Shown one piece after another: positions 6,362 through 14,031 of a DNA stretch of 14,959 nucleotides (position 1 is its first letter; each line of letters begins with the position of its first letter). Source of the stretch: Planctomycetales bacterium (GTDB lineage: Bacteria > Planctomycetota > Planctomycetia > Pirellulales > UBA7805); the NCBI GenBank assembly GCA_011772275.1, contig WVZU01000301.1, positions 1 to 14,959 of the forward strand, in the 5' to 3' direction. Made by a program: the position numbers and the translations under genes. A model generated the notes under the pieces. It was given only the letters and a program-made list of their open reading frames with translations. It was not told the origin of the DNA and searched no databases.

Positions 6362-7228
6362 ATGTTCAACGCGAAATTACGACTGGGTCTGGTGGCTGGT
6401 GTGATGGTGTGCCTGACGGCAAGCGGCTGGTCCGTTTGTAAAAGCGAGGCGGTTCCATCGGAGAACACTGCGGAAAAAGAAACGGCGAAAAAGCCAGCGG
6501 CCAAGCCAAAGAAGGAAGAAGCGTTTCGCGTGTTCACAGACTTCCCCGTAGATCCTCTGATGTCTGGATGGCAGAGCGGTGCCGGGCAGGCGACGTCTAT
6601 TCAGAGCCCCGAAGATCTCAAGAAATTCAGCGCCCTGGTTCAAAAAAACCCGCTCTACACCAATCCGAGATTCTGGAAGGGCGACACGCCGGATAAAACG
6701 CTCAGCAAGGCGTTGAAGAAGCACAAGGTCGACCTGACCAAGCAGGCACTGGTGGTGTTGCGCTACTCGACCGGACCGAATGACAAAGTGGTTGCAACAT
6801 CCGATCTCAAGAATCGCGTCCTAACCGTCAAAGTGTCCAAGGTGCACGTGGGCAAGGGTGGGCCACAACCACCGATCGCCATGATGAAGCCGATCGCGGT
6901 CGTCGTTGACCGCAGCAAGGTCGACAAGGTGGTGTTCGAATACTGGGGCAAGAAGTCCGAGACGAAGATCCAGAAGACCGCCGCTAAGGTGGCGCCAAAG
7001 GTGAACCCGGTTCGGCCGAAGGCCAGCGAAGGCACAAGTCGGTGTGAGGCGCTTACCGCGTCAGCGTCGGCGGGGACCGCTGCCTGCTGGTCCCCGGTCG
7101 CTCAGGAAGCCGCCTCTGCGGCGGCGTCGGCCAGCACCGCTTGGCGCAGCTCCTGGGGAAAGTCCGGAAAGGCCGTCAGCACGCGGCTCCAGTTGGGAAT
7201 CGCTTCGCCGCCCAACGGGTCCTCCTGA
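6362..7228 (+). CDS. Secreted hypothetical protein, C-terminus uncertain
   Basis: Up to 288 aa. Residues about 5-24 are a hydrophobic signal segment (LRLGLVAGVMVCLTASG), followed by a Lys/Glu/Ala-rich linker (about 32-52) and a compact domain. The ATG at 6362 has AAGGAG 11 nt upstream; GTG at 6353 or ATG at 6318 are alternatives. The segment VDLTKQALVVLRYSTG, then LTVKVSKVHVG, then KPIAVVVDRSKVDKVVFEY, resembles the strand order of PrcB-like C-terminal domains, but the match is weak. I do not recognise the family. After about 7045 the sequence turns to low-complexity Ala/Ser, runs through the hairpin at 7071-7096 and overlaps the antisense gpgS end by 127 bp. The true C-terminus may therefore lie near 7045, with a -1 shift exposing TGA at 7045-7047. 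Confidence 0.6.
   Translation: MFNAKLRLGLVAGVMVCLTASGWSVCKSEAVPSENTAEKETAKKPAAKPKKEEAFRVFTDFPVDPLMSGWQSGAGQATSIQSPEDLKKFSALVQKNPLYTNPRFWKGDTPDKTLSKALKKHKVDLTKQALVVLRYSTGPNDKVVATSDLKNRVLTVKVSKVHVGKGGPQPPIAMMKPIAVVVDRSKVDKVVFEYWGKKSETKIQKTAAKVAPKVNPVRPKASEGTSRCEALTASASAGTAACWSPVAQEAASAAASASTAWRSSWGKSGKAVSTRLQLGIASPPNGSS
7071..7096. terminator. GC-rich hairpin between convergent genes
   Basis: CGGGGACC (7071-7078) pairs perfectly with GGTCCCCG (7089-7096) around a 10-nt loop. It begins 6 nt past the gpgS stop on the minus strand and sits where the plus-strand gene should end, so it may terminate both transcripts. There is no T-tract on either side. Confidence 0.45.
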
Positions 7229-8328
7229 AACATCTCGCCCGCGACCACGATCTGCCCGGCAAATCCTTCCACAGCCTGTTCTTCGTCGTGCCGATCGTAA
7301 TGCAGCCCGTTCATCAGCGCGTCGGCGTGGTACTGCCGGATGGCATCTTGGGCTGAGCGGAGGAAGGCGGACCGCAGGGTAATGAAATGGCCCGGTCCCA
7401 GCACGGTCCCCATGCTGGCCAGCGTGCGAAAGATGGTCGTCAAGATGTCGGTCGCCATCTTGATCAGCCCTTTGCCGGGGTCTTCCAGGGAGAGCTGCTG
7501 GTGTTTGTGTTCGTACTGGGTACACAAGTCGACCTGGCAGACATGCTTGATCGACGCATTGCGAAATACCTCGGCCAGCGTACCCACTTCCAGGCCCCAG
7601 TCGCTGGGGATGCGGTTCGAGCGGGCCAGGCTGGCGGTCACGGCGAATTCGCCGGCCAGCGGATAGCGGAAGCTGTCCAGGTAGACCAGGAAGCGATCGA
7701 AGCCCAGCATGGCGATCAGGGCTTTCAACAGGGGCTGGACCAGTAGTCGCACAACCCGTCCGTGCATGCGATCGGTCGTCCGCGCGTAATACGCTTTGCA
7801 GAAGTCAAAATCCAATGCCGGATGAGCCATGGGGAGGCAGAGCCGGGCCAGCATTTGGCGATCGTAGCTGACGATGTCGCAATCGTGCAGGGCGAAGGCC
7901 TTCAAGCGGGGATCGGCCAGCAAATAACCGAAGGCGGTCCAGACCGAACGGCCCTTGCCCGGCACGGAGAGATTCAGTCCTGCGTCGATCAGCGTTTGGT
8001 ACAGCCGAGTCACCCGCGGGCCGTCGGTCCACAACACACGGGCCTGCTCGCCCAGCGAGGCGACCGCCTCCTGCGTCTGCCGGAAGTCCTCTTCCTGGGG
8101 GGCTACCCCCAGCACGACGACAATCTGGTCGATGTAGCTGACGTCCCGCAGCTGCTGGACGATATGGCCAAAGGCAGCCGCCCGCATATCGTCCGCAGTG
8201 ACGGGCAGGACAAGCCCAATCTTGTAATTGCGCGTGGCCTGTTCCAGCAGGGCTTCCAGCCGCTGGCGGTCGATCGATCCGAAATCGTGCAGGGTGGTGA
8301 TCAATCCGTTTTGAACAAAATCCGGCAT
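7102..8328 (-). CDS. gpgS: Glucosyl-3-phosphoglycerate synthase (GT81)
   Basis: 408 aa. GpgS transfers glucose from a nucleotide sugar to 3-phosphoglycerate, giving glucosyl-3-phosphoglycerate, the precursor of glucosylglycerate. A GT-A Rossmann start is seen at YKIGLVLPV (35-43). GKGRSVWTAF (124-133) is the acceptor-loop region, and HDCDI (148-152) holds the metal-binding D149-x-D151. HGRVVRLLVQPLL, then GEFAVT, then DWGLEVG, follows the mycobacterial GpgS order (GGRVTELVARPLL, GGEYAAT, GYGVEIG). It lacks the pattern I recall for mannosyl-3-phosphoglycerate synthase (GT55). ATG at 8328 has AGGAG 9 nt upstream and lies 17 nt after the preceding gene. It is the last gene of a five-gene operon, and a hairpin follows its stop. 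Salt or nitrogen stress control is plausible from the pathway; the sequence does not show it. Confidence 0.88.
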   Translation of the reverse strand: MPDFVQNGLITTLHDFGSIDRQRLEALLEQATRNYKIGLVLPVTADDMRAAAFGHIVQQLRDVSYIDQIVVVLGVAPQEEDFRQTQEAVASLGEQARVLWTDGPRVTRLYQTLIDAGLNLSVPGKGRSVWTAFGYLLADPRLKAFALHDCDIVSYDRQMLARLCLPMAHPALDFDFCKAYYARTTDRMHGRVVRLLVQPLLKALIAMLGFDRFLVYLDSFRYPLAGEFAVTASLARSNRIPSDWGLEVGTLAEVFRNASIKHVCQVDLCTQYEHKHQQLSLEDPGKGLIKMATDILTTIFRTLASMGTVLGPGHFITLRSAFLRSAQDAIRQYHADALMNGLHYDRHDEEQAVEGFAGQIVVAGEMFQEDPLGGEAIPNWSRVLTAFPDFPQELRQAVLADAAAEAAS

Positions 8329-8345
8329 AAGGGAAAGCTCCTAAA

Positions 8346-9689
8346 TCATTCGTTTCTTCGCCCAACGCCGCTCGGCACCCCCTCCGGATTCGCTTGACGA
8401 TCCGACACGGGACCGGATGGTCGCGGCTTGTCCAGAATCGACCGCAACTCCTGCTCAACACGCTCGAACGAATAATACTTCCGCGCGGCGCGGTAGTTTT
8501 GTTCCACCATCGCCTGGCGGTATTCGTGATCGGTCAACACCTTGCGAACCTGGCTGACGACCTCATCGGTCAAAAACCCTTCCATCACAATCGCCTCAAA
8601 TCCGCACGGTTCGATATCGGTACGGAAGATTGTGTAGCGGTTACAGAAAATGGGCTTGCGGTAATAGACTGCTTCCAGGAAAGCGTTGCCGAAGCCTTCG
8701 AAGGTGGAGGGGTAGGCGACCAGGTCGGCGTGCGGATAGGCGTCCCAGATCGCGTACTGTTTGGCCCCCTGGGGGGTCTGGCCGCGCTGGTCGGCGATAT
8801 GGTCTTCGGCAAAGACGATTTCGACGCCCAGCATCTCTGCGTACTGGCGGATCCGTAAGCCGTACGATTGCCCTTCGTCGTTGCCGTTATGGGTCACCAC
8901 CAGCTTGCAGCGAGGATCGTCCAGACGCCGTACCAGTTCGACGGTGTGTTCAATTCCTTTTCGCGGTACGACGCGTGTCGGTTGCAGGATGAGGATATCG
9001 TCTTGGTCGATGCCCAGCGTCTCCCGAAAGTCACAGGCATAATCATCGGGCTCGGCGGGCGGATGAGCGAAATCCATCACGTTGGGGATCACGCGGTAGG
9101 GCAAACCGGTCCGGCGGCCGAATTCTTCACCAGCCAGGGAACTGATCACGACGTGATCGATATCGGCAATCGCCGGCGGAAATACCGCATCGATGTAGTC
9201 GTTGGCCGCATTGATCAGGAACCGCTCTCGCTCCCAGGCAAAGTCGTGATGATGAGCAATACAAGGCAGGCCGGTTTCGATGAGGACTTCCAGCAGGGCC
9301 GCCCCCAGCGGAATGTTCAGGGGGATCGTCAGCGAGTTCTGAGCAATCAACAAGTCCAGCGAGAACTGTTCGATGGCGGCGTAGATCTGCTGCTTCATCA
9401 AGTTGGCCAGCTCGCGAATATGCGAACTCAGCCCGCGGCTGCGGTAATGCCTGCCGAACAGCTGGTGGTTCAGCGTCTGAATCGAGGGGTGCAGAAAGTC
9501 CGCCTCCTCAATGAGAAAAGTCCGCTCGTCTCGCCGATCCGACTTGCCGCAAACAAAAAAGCAATCGTAACCCAGGTGTTCCAGCACGCGCGTCCACTTG
9601 CCGATTTCCAGGCTGACACCGTCGGTGCCGTGCACGCGCGTTGCGACGAAACCGATGTTGCGGATTGAAGAATTTTGAGCGTCGGTCAT
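8346..9689 (-). CDS. GT4 family glycosyltransferase (paralogue A)
   Basis: 447 aa, GT-B fold. The N-terminal acceptor domain begins [17 protein letters not shown] (12-28) with a Gly-rich loop. AHHHDFAWERERF is shared with the next gene. The donor domain has [14 protein letters not shown], the usual start of the GT4 C-terminal half, and EGFGNAFLE (331-339), the EX7E motif that binds the nucleotide sugar. The start at 9689 is preferred over the open frame to 9869, because AAGGA lies 5 nt upstream and the N-terminus then aligns with its paralogue. It lies 52 nt after the upstream gene. It probably elongates or modifies the glycoside started by GpgS, for instance by adding mannose or glucose. Donor and acceptor cannot be read from the sequence. 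Confidence 0.86.
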   Translation of the reverse strand: MTDAQNSSIRNIGFVATRVHGTDGVSLEIGKWTRVLEHLGYDCFFVCGKSDRRDERTFLIEEADFLHPSIQTLNHQLFGRHYRSRGLSSHIRELANLMKQQIYAAIEQFSLDLLIAQNSLTIPLNIPLGAALLEVLIETGLPCIAHHHDFAWERERFLINAANDYIDAVFPPAIADIDHVVISSLAGEEFGRRTGLPYRVIPNVMDFAHPPAEPDDYACDFRETLGIDQDDILILQPTRVVPRKGIEHTVELVRRLDDPRCKLVVTHNGNDEGQSYGLRIRQYAEMLGVEIVFAEDHIADQRGQTPQGAKQYAIWDAYPHADLVAYPSTFEGFGNAFLEAVYYRKPIFCNRYTIFRTDIEPCGFEAIVMEGFLTDEVVSQVRKVLTDHEYRQAMVEQNYRAARKYYSFERVEQELRSILDKPRPSGPVSDRQANPEGVPSGVGRRNE

Positions 9690-9741
9690 TTTGTCCTTCT
9701 TGAACCGGTCGCTGAATCCTGAGGCCCCGGCACTCACTTCC

Positions 9742-11031
9742 TCACAGATTATCCATACCTGTAATGTTCGAGACCATGGCCCGCAGCTTGCGCCGCAGGA
9801 CCGAGTAGCTGAAAAAAGCCTTCGCCATCTCGAAATTGTGGTTGACCATCTCGGTCCGATACTCCTCATCGCTAATCACGCGCTGCACATGATCGACCAC
9901 ATCGCGGGTCAGCATGCCGTCCATCGTTACGGAGCGGAAACCTTTGGGCTCGATATCGGTAATGAAGATCGAATAGCGGTTGACCAGCACCGGCTTTCGG
10001 TAAAAGTACGCCTCCAGCAGCGCGTTGCCAAAACCCTCGTACAAGCTGGGATAGGTGATGAAATCCGCTTGGGAGTAGATATCCTCCAAGGTGTACAGCT
10101 TCTGGCCGGCGGAGCTATCCTCGCGCCGCTGGCCCACGGCCGTGTGCACAAACCTCAGGTCCACCCCTTCTTGTTCGGCCATGTCCCTGAGGGCCAGCAT
10201 GTAGTCCTGCCCCTCATCTCCCGACTCGTGCGACACGACCAGCTTGCACTTGGGGTTCTTCAATTGCATGATCAGCGAAATGGAATGCTCGATCCCTTTC
10301 CGTGGCACCACACGGGTCGGCTGCAGGAACACGATGTCGTCCGGTTCCAAATGGGTGTCGCGGCGGAAGTCCGCAGCATAGTCGTCGGCGACGGGGGGTG
10401 GATTTTCGAAATCCAGCACGTTGGGCACCAGGATGGAAGGATCCCCCTTGCGCAACGCCAGCTGCTGCTGGGCGTGGGAATTGATCGTCACATTCTGGAT
10501 GGACGGCAACCGGGGTGGAAAGGCCATGTCCAGAAAATCCCCAATGGCATTCACCGCGAAACGGGTACGCTCCCAGTAGAAATCGTGATGATGAGCGATC
10601 GTGGGGATGCCCGTTTCGGCGATGAAATGCGTCAAGGCAATTCCCAGGGGGATGTGCATCGGAATACAAAGTGCATTCTGCACGATCAAAATGTCGATCT
10701 CGAACCGCTTCACAAACTCATACAAGGTACCCTTCAAATGCTCGCTCATCTCGTAAATCTTGTGAGTCAACTCGGGACTGCGCGTCAGCGTCCCAAATGC
10801 CCGTTCGTTGATCCACACGTTGCCCGGATCCCCGAAATAGGCTTCCGGCACGAGCATGCTTGCATCCGGATCGCGGTCGAGTTTGCCGGCGTACCAGTAA
10901 CTGATATGCTTGTGATCCCACAACAGCTTGGCCCATTTGGCGCTCTCCAACGATACACCGTCCGTACCGGCGAAACGGGTCGCCACGAATCCGATCCGCT
11001 GTGCTTTTCTTCTTCTCTTTCTGTTGGCCAC
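9742..11031 (-). CDS. GT4 family glycosyltransferase (paralogue B)
   Basis: About 429 aa from GTG at 11031; the frame is open to TTG at 11061, which would overlap the HAD gene by 8 nt. GTG is chosen because GCGGGGG precedes it and because the N-terminus then matches paralogue A in length. It shares with paralogue A the stretches [54 protein letters not shown] and TDIEP-GF, so the two are clearly a tandem duplication. The EX7E motif is EGFGNALLE (332-340). A basic patch NRKRRRK stands at the N-terminus. A soluble or peripheral GT-B enzyme, probably acting on the product of GpgS; exact specificity unknown. Confidence 0.86.
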   Translation of the reverse strand: MANRKRRRKAQRIGFVATRFAGTDGVSLESAKWAKLLWDHKHISYWYAGKLDRDPDASMLVPEAYFGDPGNVWINERAFGTLTRSPELTHKIYEMSEHLKGTLYEFVKRFEIDILIVQNALCIPMHIPLGIALTHFIAETGIPTIAHHHDFYWERTRFAVNAIGDFLDMAFPPRLPSIQNVTINSHAQQQLALRKGDPSILVPNVLDFENPPPVADDYAADFRRDTHLEPDDIVFLQPTRVVPRKGIEHSISLIMQLKNPKCKLVVSHESGDEGQDYMLALRDMAEQEGVDLRFVHTAVGQRREDSSAGQKLYTLEDIYSQADFITYPSLYEGFGNALLEAYFYRKPVLVNRYSIFITDIEPKGFRSVTMDGMLTRDVVDHVQRVISDEEYRTEMVNHNFEMAKAFFSYSVLRRKLRAMVSNITGMDNL

Positions 11032-11053
11032 GTTACAACCCCCGCAAACCAGA

Positions 11054-11977
11054 TCAGCCAATACATGCTGGCAGGTCGGACAACTCCGTAATCACCAGAT
11101 CGGGCACGACACCGCTGACCCGCAGGTCGTTCTCCCGGCGACGCAAGCTACGGGCATCTCCGGCGAACAACGCGGTGCGAAATCCGACCGCGCCCGCAGG
11201 CAGGATGTCCTTCAGCATGTCATTGCCGATATATACAACTTCTGCCGTACCAATGCCCCGCTCGGCCAGACCCTTTGCGGCCAGTTCATACAGCTCTGTG
11301 CCCGGTTTCGCGCGACCGTACTGGTACGAATAGTATTGTAATTGCTGATCGAACTCAAAGCCGCCCGCATCCGCCTCCAGCAGCAACCGCCACAGGTCCA
11401 GGGTCAGGAATTGAGCGTTGCTGATGAGGCCCAGCAGCAGCCCCGCCGCCTGCAGTTTTTCCAGACACTGCCGTGCTCCAGGCATCGGCCAGACCGGATT
11501 GACGCGCATTTCGTACTCGCAGGCCAGCCGCTGCAGGTCGCCATCGCTGGGCCCCCCCGGCCCCCCCGACCCCGGCGTGAACGAGCCGGCCCGCGGGGCT
11601 GCCAGGCCTTCGCCCGCCAGGCGGACCAGCGTCTGCCGCCAGACCTGGACCAGGTCGACCTCCGGATACTCAATCCCCGCTCGACTTGCCTGCCGATGTT
11701 CTTCGGCAATCTGGTCCCACAAGCACTGCACGCCCTGCTGAGCATCGCCTCGAAAATCGACGCCGGCTGCGGCCAACGCTGCGGTGAAGGCGGCCCCGCG
11801 GGCCGCCTCCTGGCTGGCCTCCACATCCCCGCTGGCGCTGATCAGCAAGGTTCCGTAGATGTCAAACAAGGCCGCCCGCACACCCTCCAGCCGGCGCAAC
11901 ACGGGCTGCACGTCCGTCGGTATCGGCTCCATCCACTGAAGGTGGCGGCGAATGATCGGGTCCAACGGGCTACTCAT
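11054..11977 (-). CDS. HAD-superfamily hydrolase
   Basis: 307 aa. HAD motif I is FDIYGTLL (nucleophile D39), motif II LISNA, motif III the Lys in GRAKPG (K224), motif [11 protein letters not shown] (D253, D257). The large cap between motifs I and II contains a Gly/Pro-rich stretch ([11 protein letters not shown]). In this operon the expected job is dephosphorylation of glucosyl-3-phosphoglycerate (a GpgP role) or of a later phosphorylated intermediate. Motif I has Tyr41 where phosphatases usually carry a second Asp (DxD), as in haloacid dehalogenases, so phosphatase activity is uncertain. The start ATG overlaps the stop of the upstream glycosyltransferase gene (ATGA), showing tight coupling. 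Confidence 0.82.
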   Translation of the reverse strand: MSSPLDPIIRRHLQWMEPIPTDVQPVLRRLEGVRAALFDIYGTLLISASGDVEASQEAARGAAFTAALAAAGVDFRGDAQQGVQCLWDQIAEEHRQASRAGIEYPEVDLVQVWRQTLVRLAGEGLAAPRAGSFTPGSGGPGGPSDGDLQRLACEYEMRVNPVWPMPGARQCLEKLQAAGLLLGLISNAQFLTLDLWRLLLEADAGGFEFDQQLQYYSYQYGRAKPGTELYELAAKGLAERGIGTAEVVYIGNDMLKDILPAGAVGFRTALFAGDARSLRRRENDLRVSGVVPDLVITELSDLPACIG

Positions 11978-13530
11978 AACTCAACCCGCAACGGGTGAAA
12001 TCGCGACAGGTCCAAGAAATTCTCCAACACGCGCTGACCGCGCGGCGGCGACCTCAGTTGTTGATCACGATCGCTGCCACCGACCCGCTGGTAAATCTCC
12101 ACCAATCGCCGGCCACTGCGGGCCAGGGAATATTCACTGCGGACAACCCCCGCATTCTGTTCCACCAACAGCGGATCGCCCCCGCCGCGGGCCAGCGCAT
12201 CTGCGATCCAGGGGTTGATTTCCCGCAGCCGATCAGACTGGCGCGAATCGCCCGCCACGCGTTCAATCACCTCCTGCTGCAGCGCCACGGGACAGCTGCC
12301 GAAGTCCACCAGGCCGTCGTGGATTAACGGGTCGACCTGACGGACCAGCGACTTTAGCGTCGGCGTCGGCTGACCATACGATGCCAGCACGCGGCGGTAG
12401 GCGACCGCGATCGAGGTGCGGAAGGTTGGTTCGTGCAACCAGTCCAGCGGCACCCACAGCTGCGGTTGAAGGCCCGCCAGACGAAGGCCGGCGCGGGTAA
12501 AGTCGCCCGTGATGGCGGGCAAATCGCGGCCAACCAGCGGCCGGCCGGTCAGCCACGACTCCAGATACACCAGGCCAAACCCCTCGGCGACACTGGTCGT
12601 CAGCAGCAGATCGGCCGCGGCCAGGTTTTCCATGTAGGTCAAACCCGCCGGACCCCCCACTTCGAACGCGCAAGGCAATTCGCGCGCAGCGGCAAATTCC
12701 TTCCAGCGACCGTAGCTGGGCTGTTCGACCGGATTCAGCGGCGGCAGCGTCAGGGCAAAACAGGTCGAACGGCCCGCCAGTGCCGACCACAATAACAGCT
12801 CGCCTAAGTTCTTGCGCCGAATGCCACGCACCGGATAGAGCACGTAACGGTGGTGAGCCGGGATGGCAAAGCGATCGGCCAGCTTGGCACGCGCCTCCTC
12901 ACGCGGCGGTAGCTCGCCGATCGGGGCGACCGGATTGGGCAACACATGCAACCGCTGCTGCTCTACGCCCGCATCACGCAGGATGGCCTGATCGCGGCCG
13001 TTGAGCACCGCGTAGTGAATTTGCGGCGCCTGCGGATACAGCCAGCCAGGCAAGCTATCCGACCGGCCAGCGGCCCACCGCGCGGCCAGCGGGCGGTAGT
13101 TGTCCGGACGAAAGTCTTCGGCAAAGTCGTGGATCTGCAGCAACAAGCCGTAACCCTGCCGAGCCAGCGAGTGCAGCGCGTCCGGCAGGGCGACGTTCTT
13201 GCCCAGTGAGTGATTGTGCACATGCAGCACCGTCTCCTGCGGTCCAAATCCGGCCTCCTGTAGGACCACCCGCAGCTGGTCCGCCAAATCCTTCCCCTCA
13301 GGTCGCACGTTGTCGTAATCCAATCCGCCAATCGCATGGAGCGATAGCTCCAGCCGCCGCAGATCTCCAACCAGACGATCCGGCCAACCAGCCCGCCGCC
13401 CGCCGTAAAGCAGCCCAACCGATAGACGGTCCCCATCCGCCACCTCCTGATCCAGGGCGCGCAACTGATTGGCAATCACCTGCGTTACGCCGCCACGGTT
13501 CAGATGGTAATGGATCATCGCCAACTTCAT
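11974..13530 (-). CDS. GT4-like glycosyltransferase, first gene of the operon
   Basis: 518 aa, GT-B fold. The N-terminus MIHYHLNRGGVTQVIANQL is the usual GT4 acceptor-domain start, HVHNHSLGKN may line the acceptor site, and YVLYPVRGIRRKNLGE opens the donor half. EGFGLVYLE (316-324) is the EX7E motif. It has a C-terminal extension of about 150 residues beyond the core. It shows no close resemblance to the two GT4 paralogues downstream. ATG at 13530 is preferred over GTG at 13560 because the fold begins right there and a GAGG stretch lies about 11 nt upstream. It overlaps the HAD gene by 4 nt. As promoter-proximal gene it probably sets the level of the pathway; its sugar donor is not evident. 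Confidence 0.82.
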   Translation of the reverse strand: MKLAMIHYHLNRGGVTQVIANQLRALDQEVADGDRLSVGLLYGGRRAGWPDRLVGDLRRLELSLHAIGGLDYDNVRPEGKDLADQLRVVLQEAGFGPQETVLHVHNHSLGKNVALPDALHSLARQGYGLLLQIHDFAEDFRPDNYRPLAARWAAGRSDSLPGWLYPQAPQIHYAVLNGRDQAILRDAGVEQQRLHVLPNPVAPIGELPPREEARAKLADRFAIPAHHRYVLYPVRGIRRKNLGELLLWSALAGRSTCFALTLPPLNPVEQPSYGRWKEFAAARELPCAFEVGGPAGLTYMENLAAADLLLTTSVAEGFGLVYLESWLTGRPLVGRDLPAITGDFTRAGLRLAGLQPQLWVPLDWLHEPTFRTSIAVAYRRVLASYGQPTPTLKSLVRQVDPLIHDGLVDFGSCPVALQQEVIERVAGDSRQSDRLREINPWIADALARGGGDPLLVEQNAGVVRSEYSLARSGRRLVEIYQRVGGSDRDQQLRSPPRGQRVLENFLDLSRFHPLRVEL

Positions 13531-13666
13531 ATCGATCCGCACCTCACCCTGCCCCCACACCCTGCCGCAAGAGGCTCGCCATCGGGCAGCCGCCCGACCG
13601 TCATGCCGCCGGCCCCGCCAGTCGCCACCAGGAACAAATGCAAGTTTGTTGCTGTTTCCGCTCGGT

Positions 13667-13737
13667 CCGGTTCTCTCGGCCGGGTTCTCTCGCCCGTGTT
13701 CTCCTGCCCCGGTTCTCTCGGCCGGGTCTTCTCACCG
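13667..13737. repeat. Five-copy imperfect tandem repeat, about 14 nt
   Basis: Five adjoining units follow CCGGGTTCTCTCGG: 13667-13679, 13680-13693, 13694-13707, 13708-13721 and 13722-13737. Units 1, 2 and 4 are nearly identical; 3 and 5 have drifted. All five carry a TTCTC-like core. There are no spacers of CRISPR type. The repeat lies about 140 bp upstream of the glycosyltransferase operon start and could bind a protein or simply be a slippage product. Confidence 0.75.
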
Positions 13738-13752
13738 CCACTGCCACCCTGC

Positions 13753-13771
13753 GTCAATTCTCCAAATTGAC
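13753..13771. promoter_or_regulatory. Operator-like inverted repeat
   Basis: GTCAATT (13753-13759) and AATTGAC (13765-13771) form a perfect 7-bp dyad with 5-nt centre CTCCA. On the minus strand the dyad includes TTGACG (13757-13752), and TGAGAA follows after 17 nt (13734-13729). This could be a weak promoter for the glycosyltransferase operon covered by a repressor site. The -10 match is poor, so the promoter part is tentative. Confidence 0.35.
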
Positions 13772-13780
13772 CGCGGCAGG

Positions 13781-13801
13781 GCGTAAGTCTTTAGCCTACG
13801 C
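13781..13801. repeat. Hairpin, possible interspersed repeat
   Basis: GCGTAAG (13781-13787) and CCTACGC (13795-13801) pair with one mismatch around TCTTTAG. I suspect, without being able to check, that this is a copy of a short element repeated across the genome. Confidence 0.3.
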
Positions 13802-13865
13802 GGAACCGGACCGCATCGCCAAGCTGTGCCGTCATGCGGCAGCCAGATCTGCTTTCCGGTGCGCC

Positions 13866-13895
13866 TTGACGACACACCCCCGCACGTTTTAGATT
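13866..13895 (+). promoter_or_regulatory. Sigma-70-like promoter
   Basis: TTGACG (13866-13871) and TAGATT (13890-13895) are separated by 18 nt, and the sequence after the -10 box is A/T-rich. Transcription would start near 13902 and read into the hemerythrin-like gene at 14032 through a leader holding the 13912-13927 hairpin. Confidence 0.4.
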
Positions 13896-13911
13896 CAAAT
13901 TAGCTGTTGAG

Positions 13912-13927
13912 GGCATGCTCCCATGCC
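13912..13927. repeat. Perfect hairpin in the leader of the hemerythrin-like gene
   Basis: GGCATG (13912-13917) and CATGCC (13922-13927) enclose CTCC. It lies just after the proposed transcription start, where a repressor site or a 5' stabilising hairpin would stand. Confidence 0.4.
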
Positions 13928-13975
13928 TATGGTAGCAAAGGATTGCGCCTTCCCGGTAGCCTGAGGTATCTTCCT

Positions 13976-13987
13976 CCTGCCGGCAGG
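13976..13987. repeat. 12-bp perfect palindrome
   Basis: CCTGCCGGCAGG is fully self-complementary and lies 44 bp before the start codon of the hemerythrin-like gene. It may be an operator half of the leader, or a chance GC-rich palindrome. Confidence 0.3.
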
Positions 13988-14031
13988 CGACTCCAGACGA
14001 CCAAAGGAATCCTTGTCAAGGAATGATTGTC

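Larger units (their letters stand above)
13531..14031. other. Divergent intergenic region without a convincing gene
   Basis: About 500 bp between the minus-strand glycosyltransferase operon and the plus-strand hemerythrin-like gene. Short ORFs here have repeat-derived, low-complexity translations and no start signals. The region holds a tandem repeat (13667-13737), inverted repeats (13753-13771, 13781-13801, 13912-13927, 13976-13987) and one sigma-70-like promoter, listed separately. Confidence 0.6.

Noticed and set aside
7102..8328. Mannosyl-3-phosphoglycerate synthase
   Set aside because: The order GKG, DxD, HGRVVRLLVQPLL and GLEVG matches GT81 GpgS; the sequence does not resemble GT55 enzymes as I recall them.
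9691..11091. Long plus-strand ORF antisense to GT4 paralogue B
   Set aside because: Shadow of a GC-rich coding gene: His/Gln-rich translation with no domain, while the minus frame holds all GT4 motifs. The same holds for 8868-9668, 7762-8397, 537-1286 and 4452-5891.
13667..13737. CRISPR array
   Set aside because: The units touch one another without unique spacers, and no cas gene is near.
13527..13757. Minus-strand ORF with an Arg/Pro/Glu repeat
   Set aside because: Its repeated residues come entirely from the 14-nt tandem DNA repeat, and it overlaps the start of the glycosyltransferase gene. No start signal.
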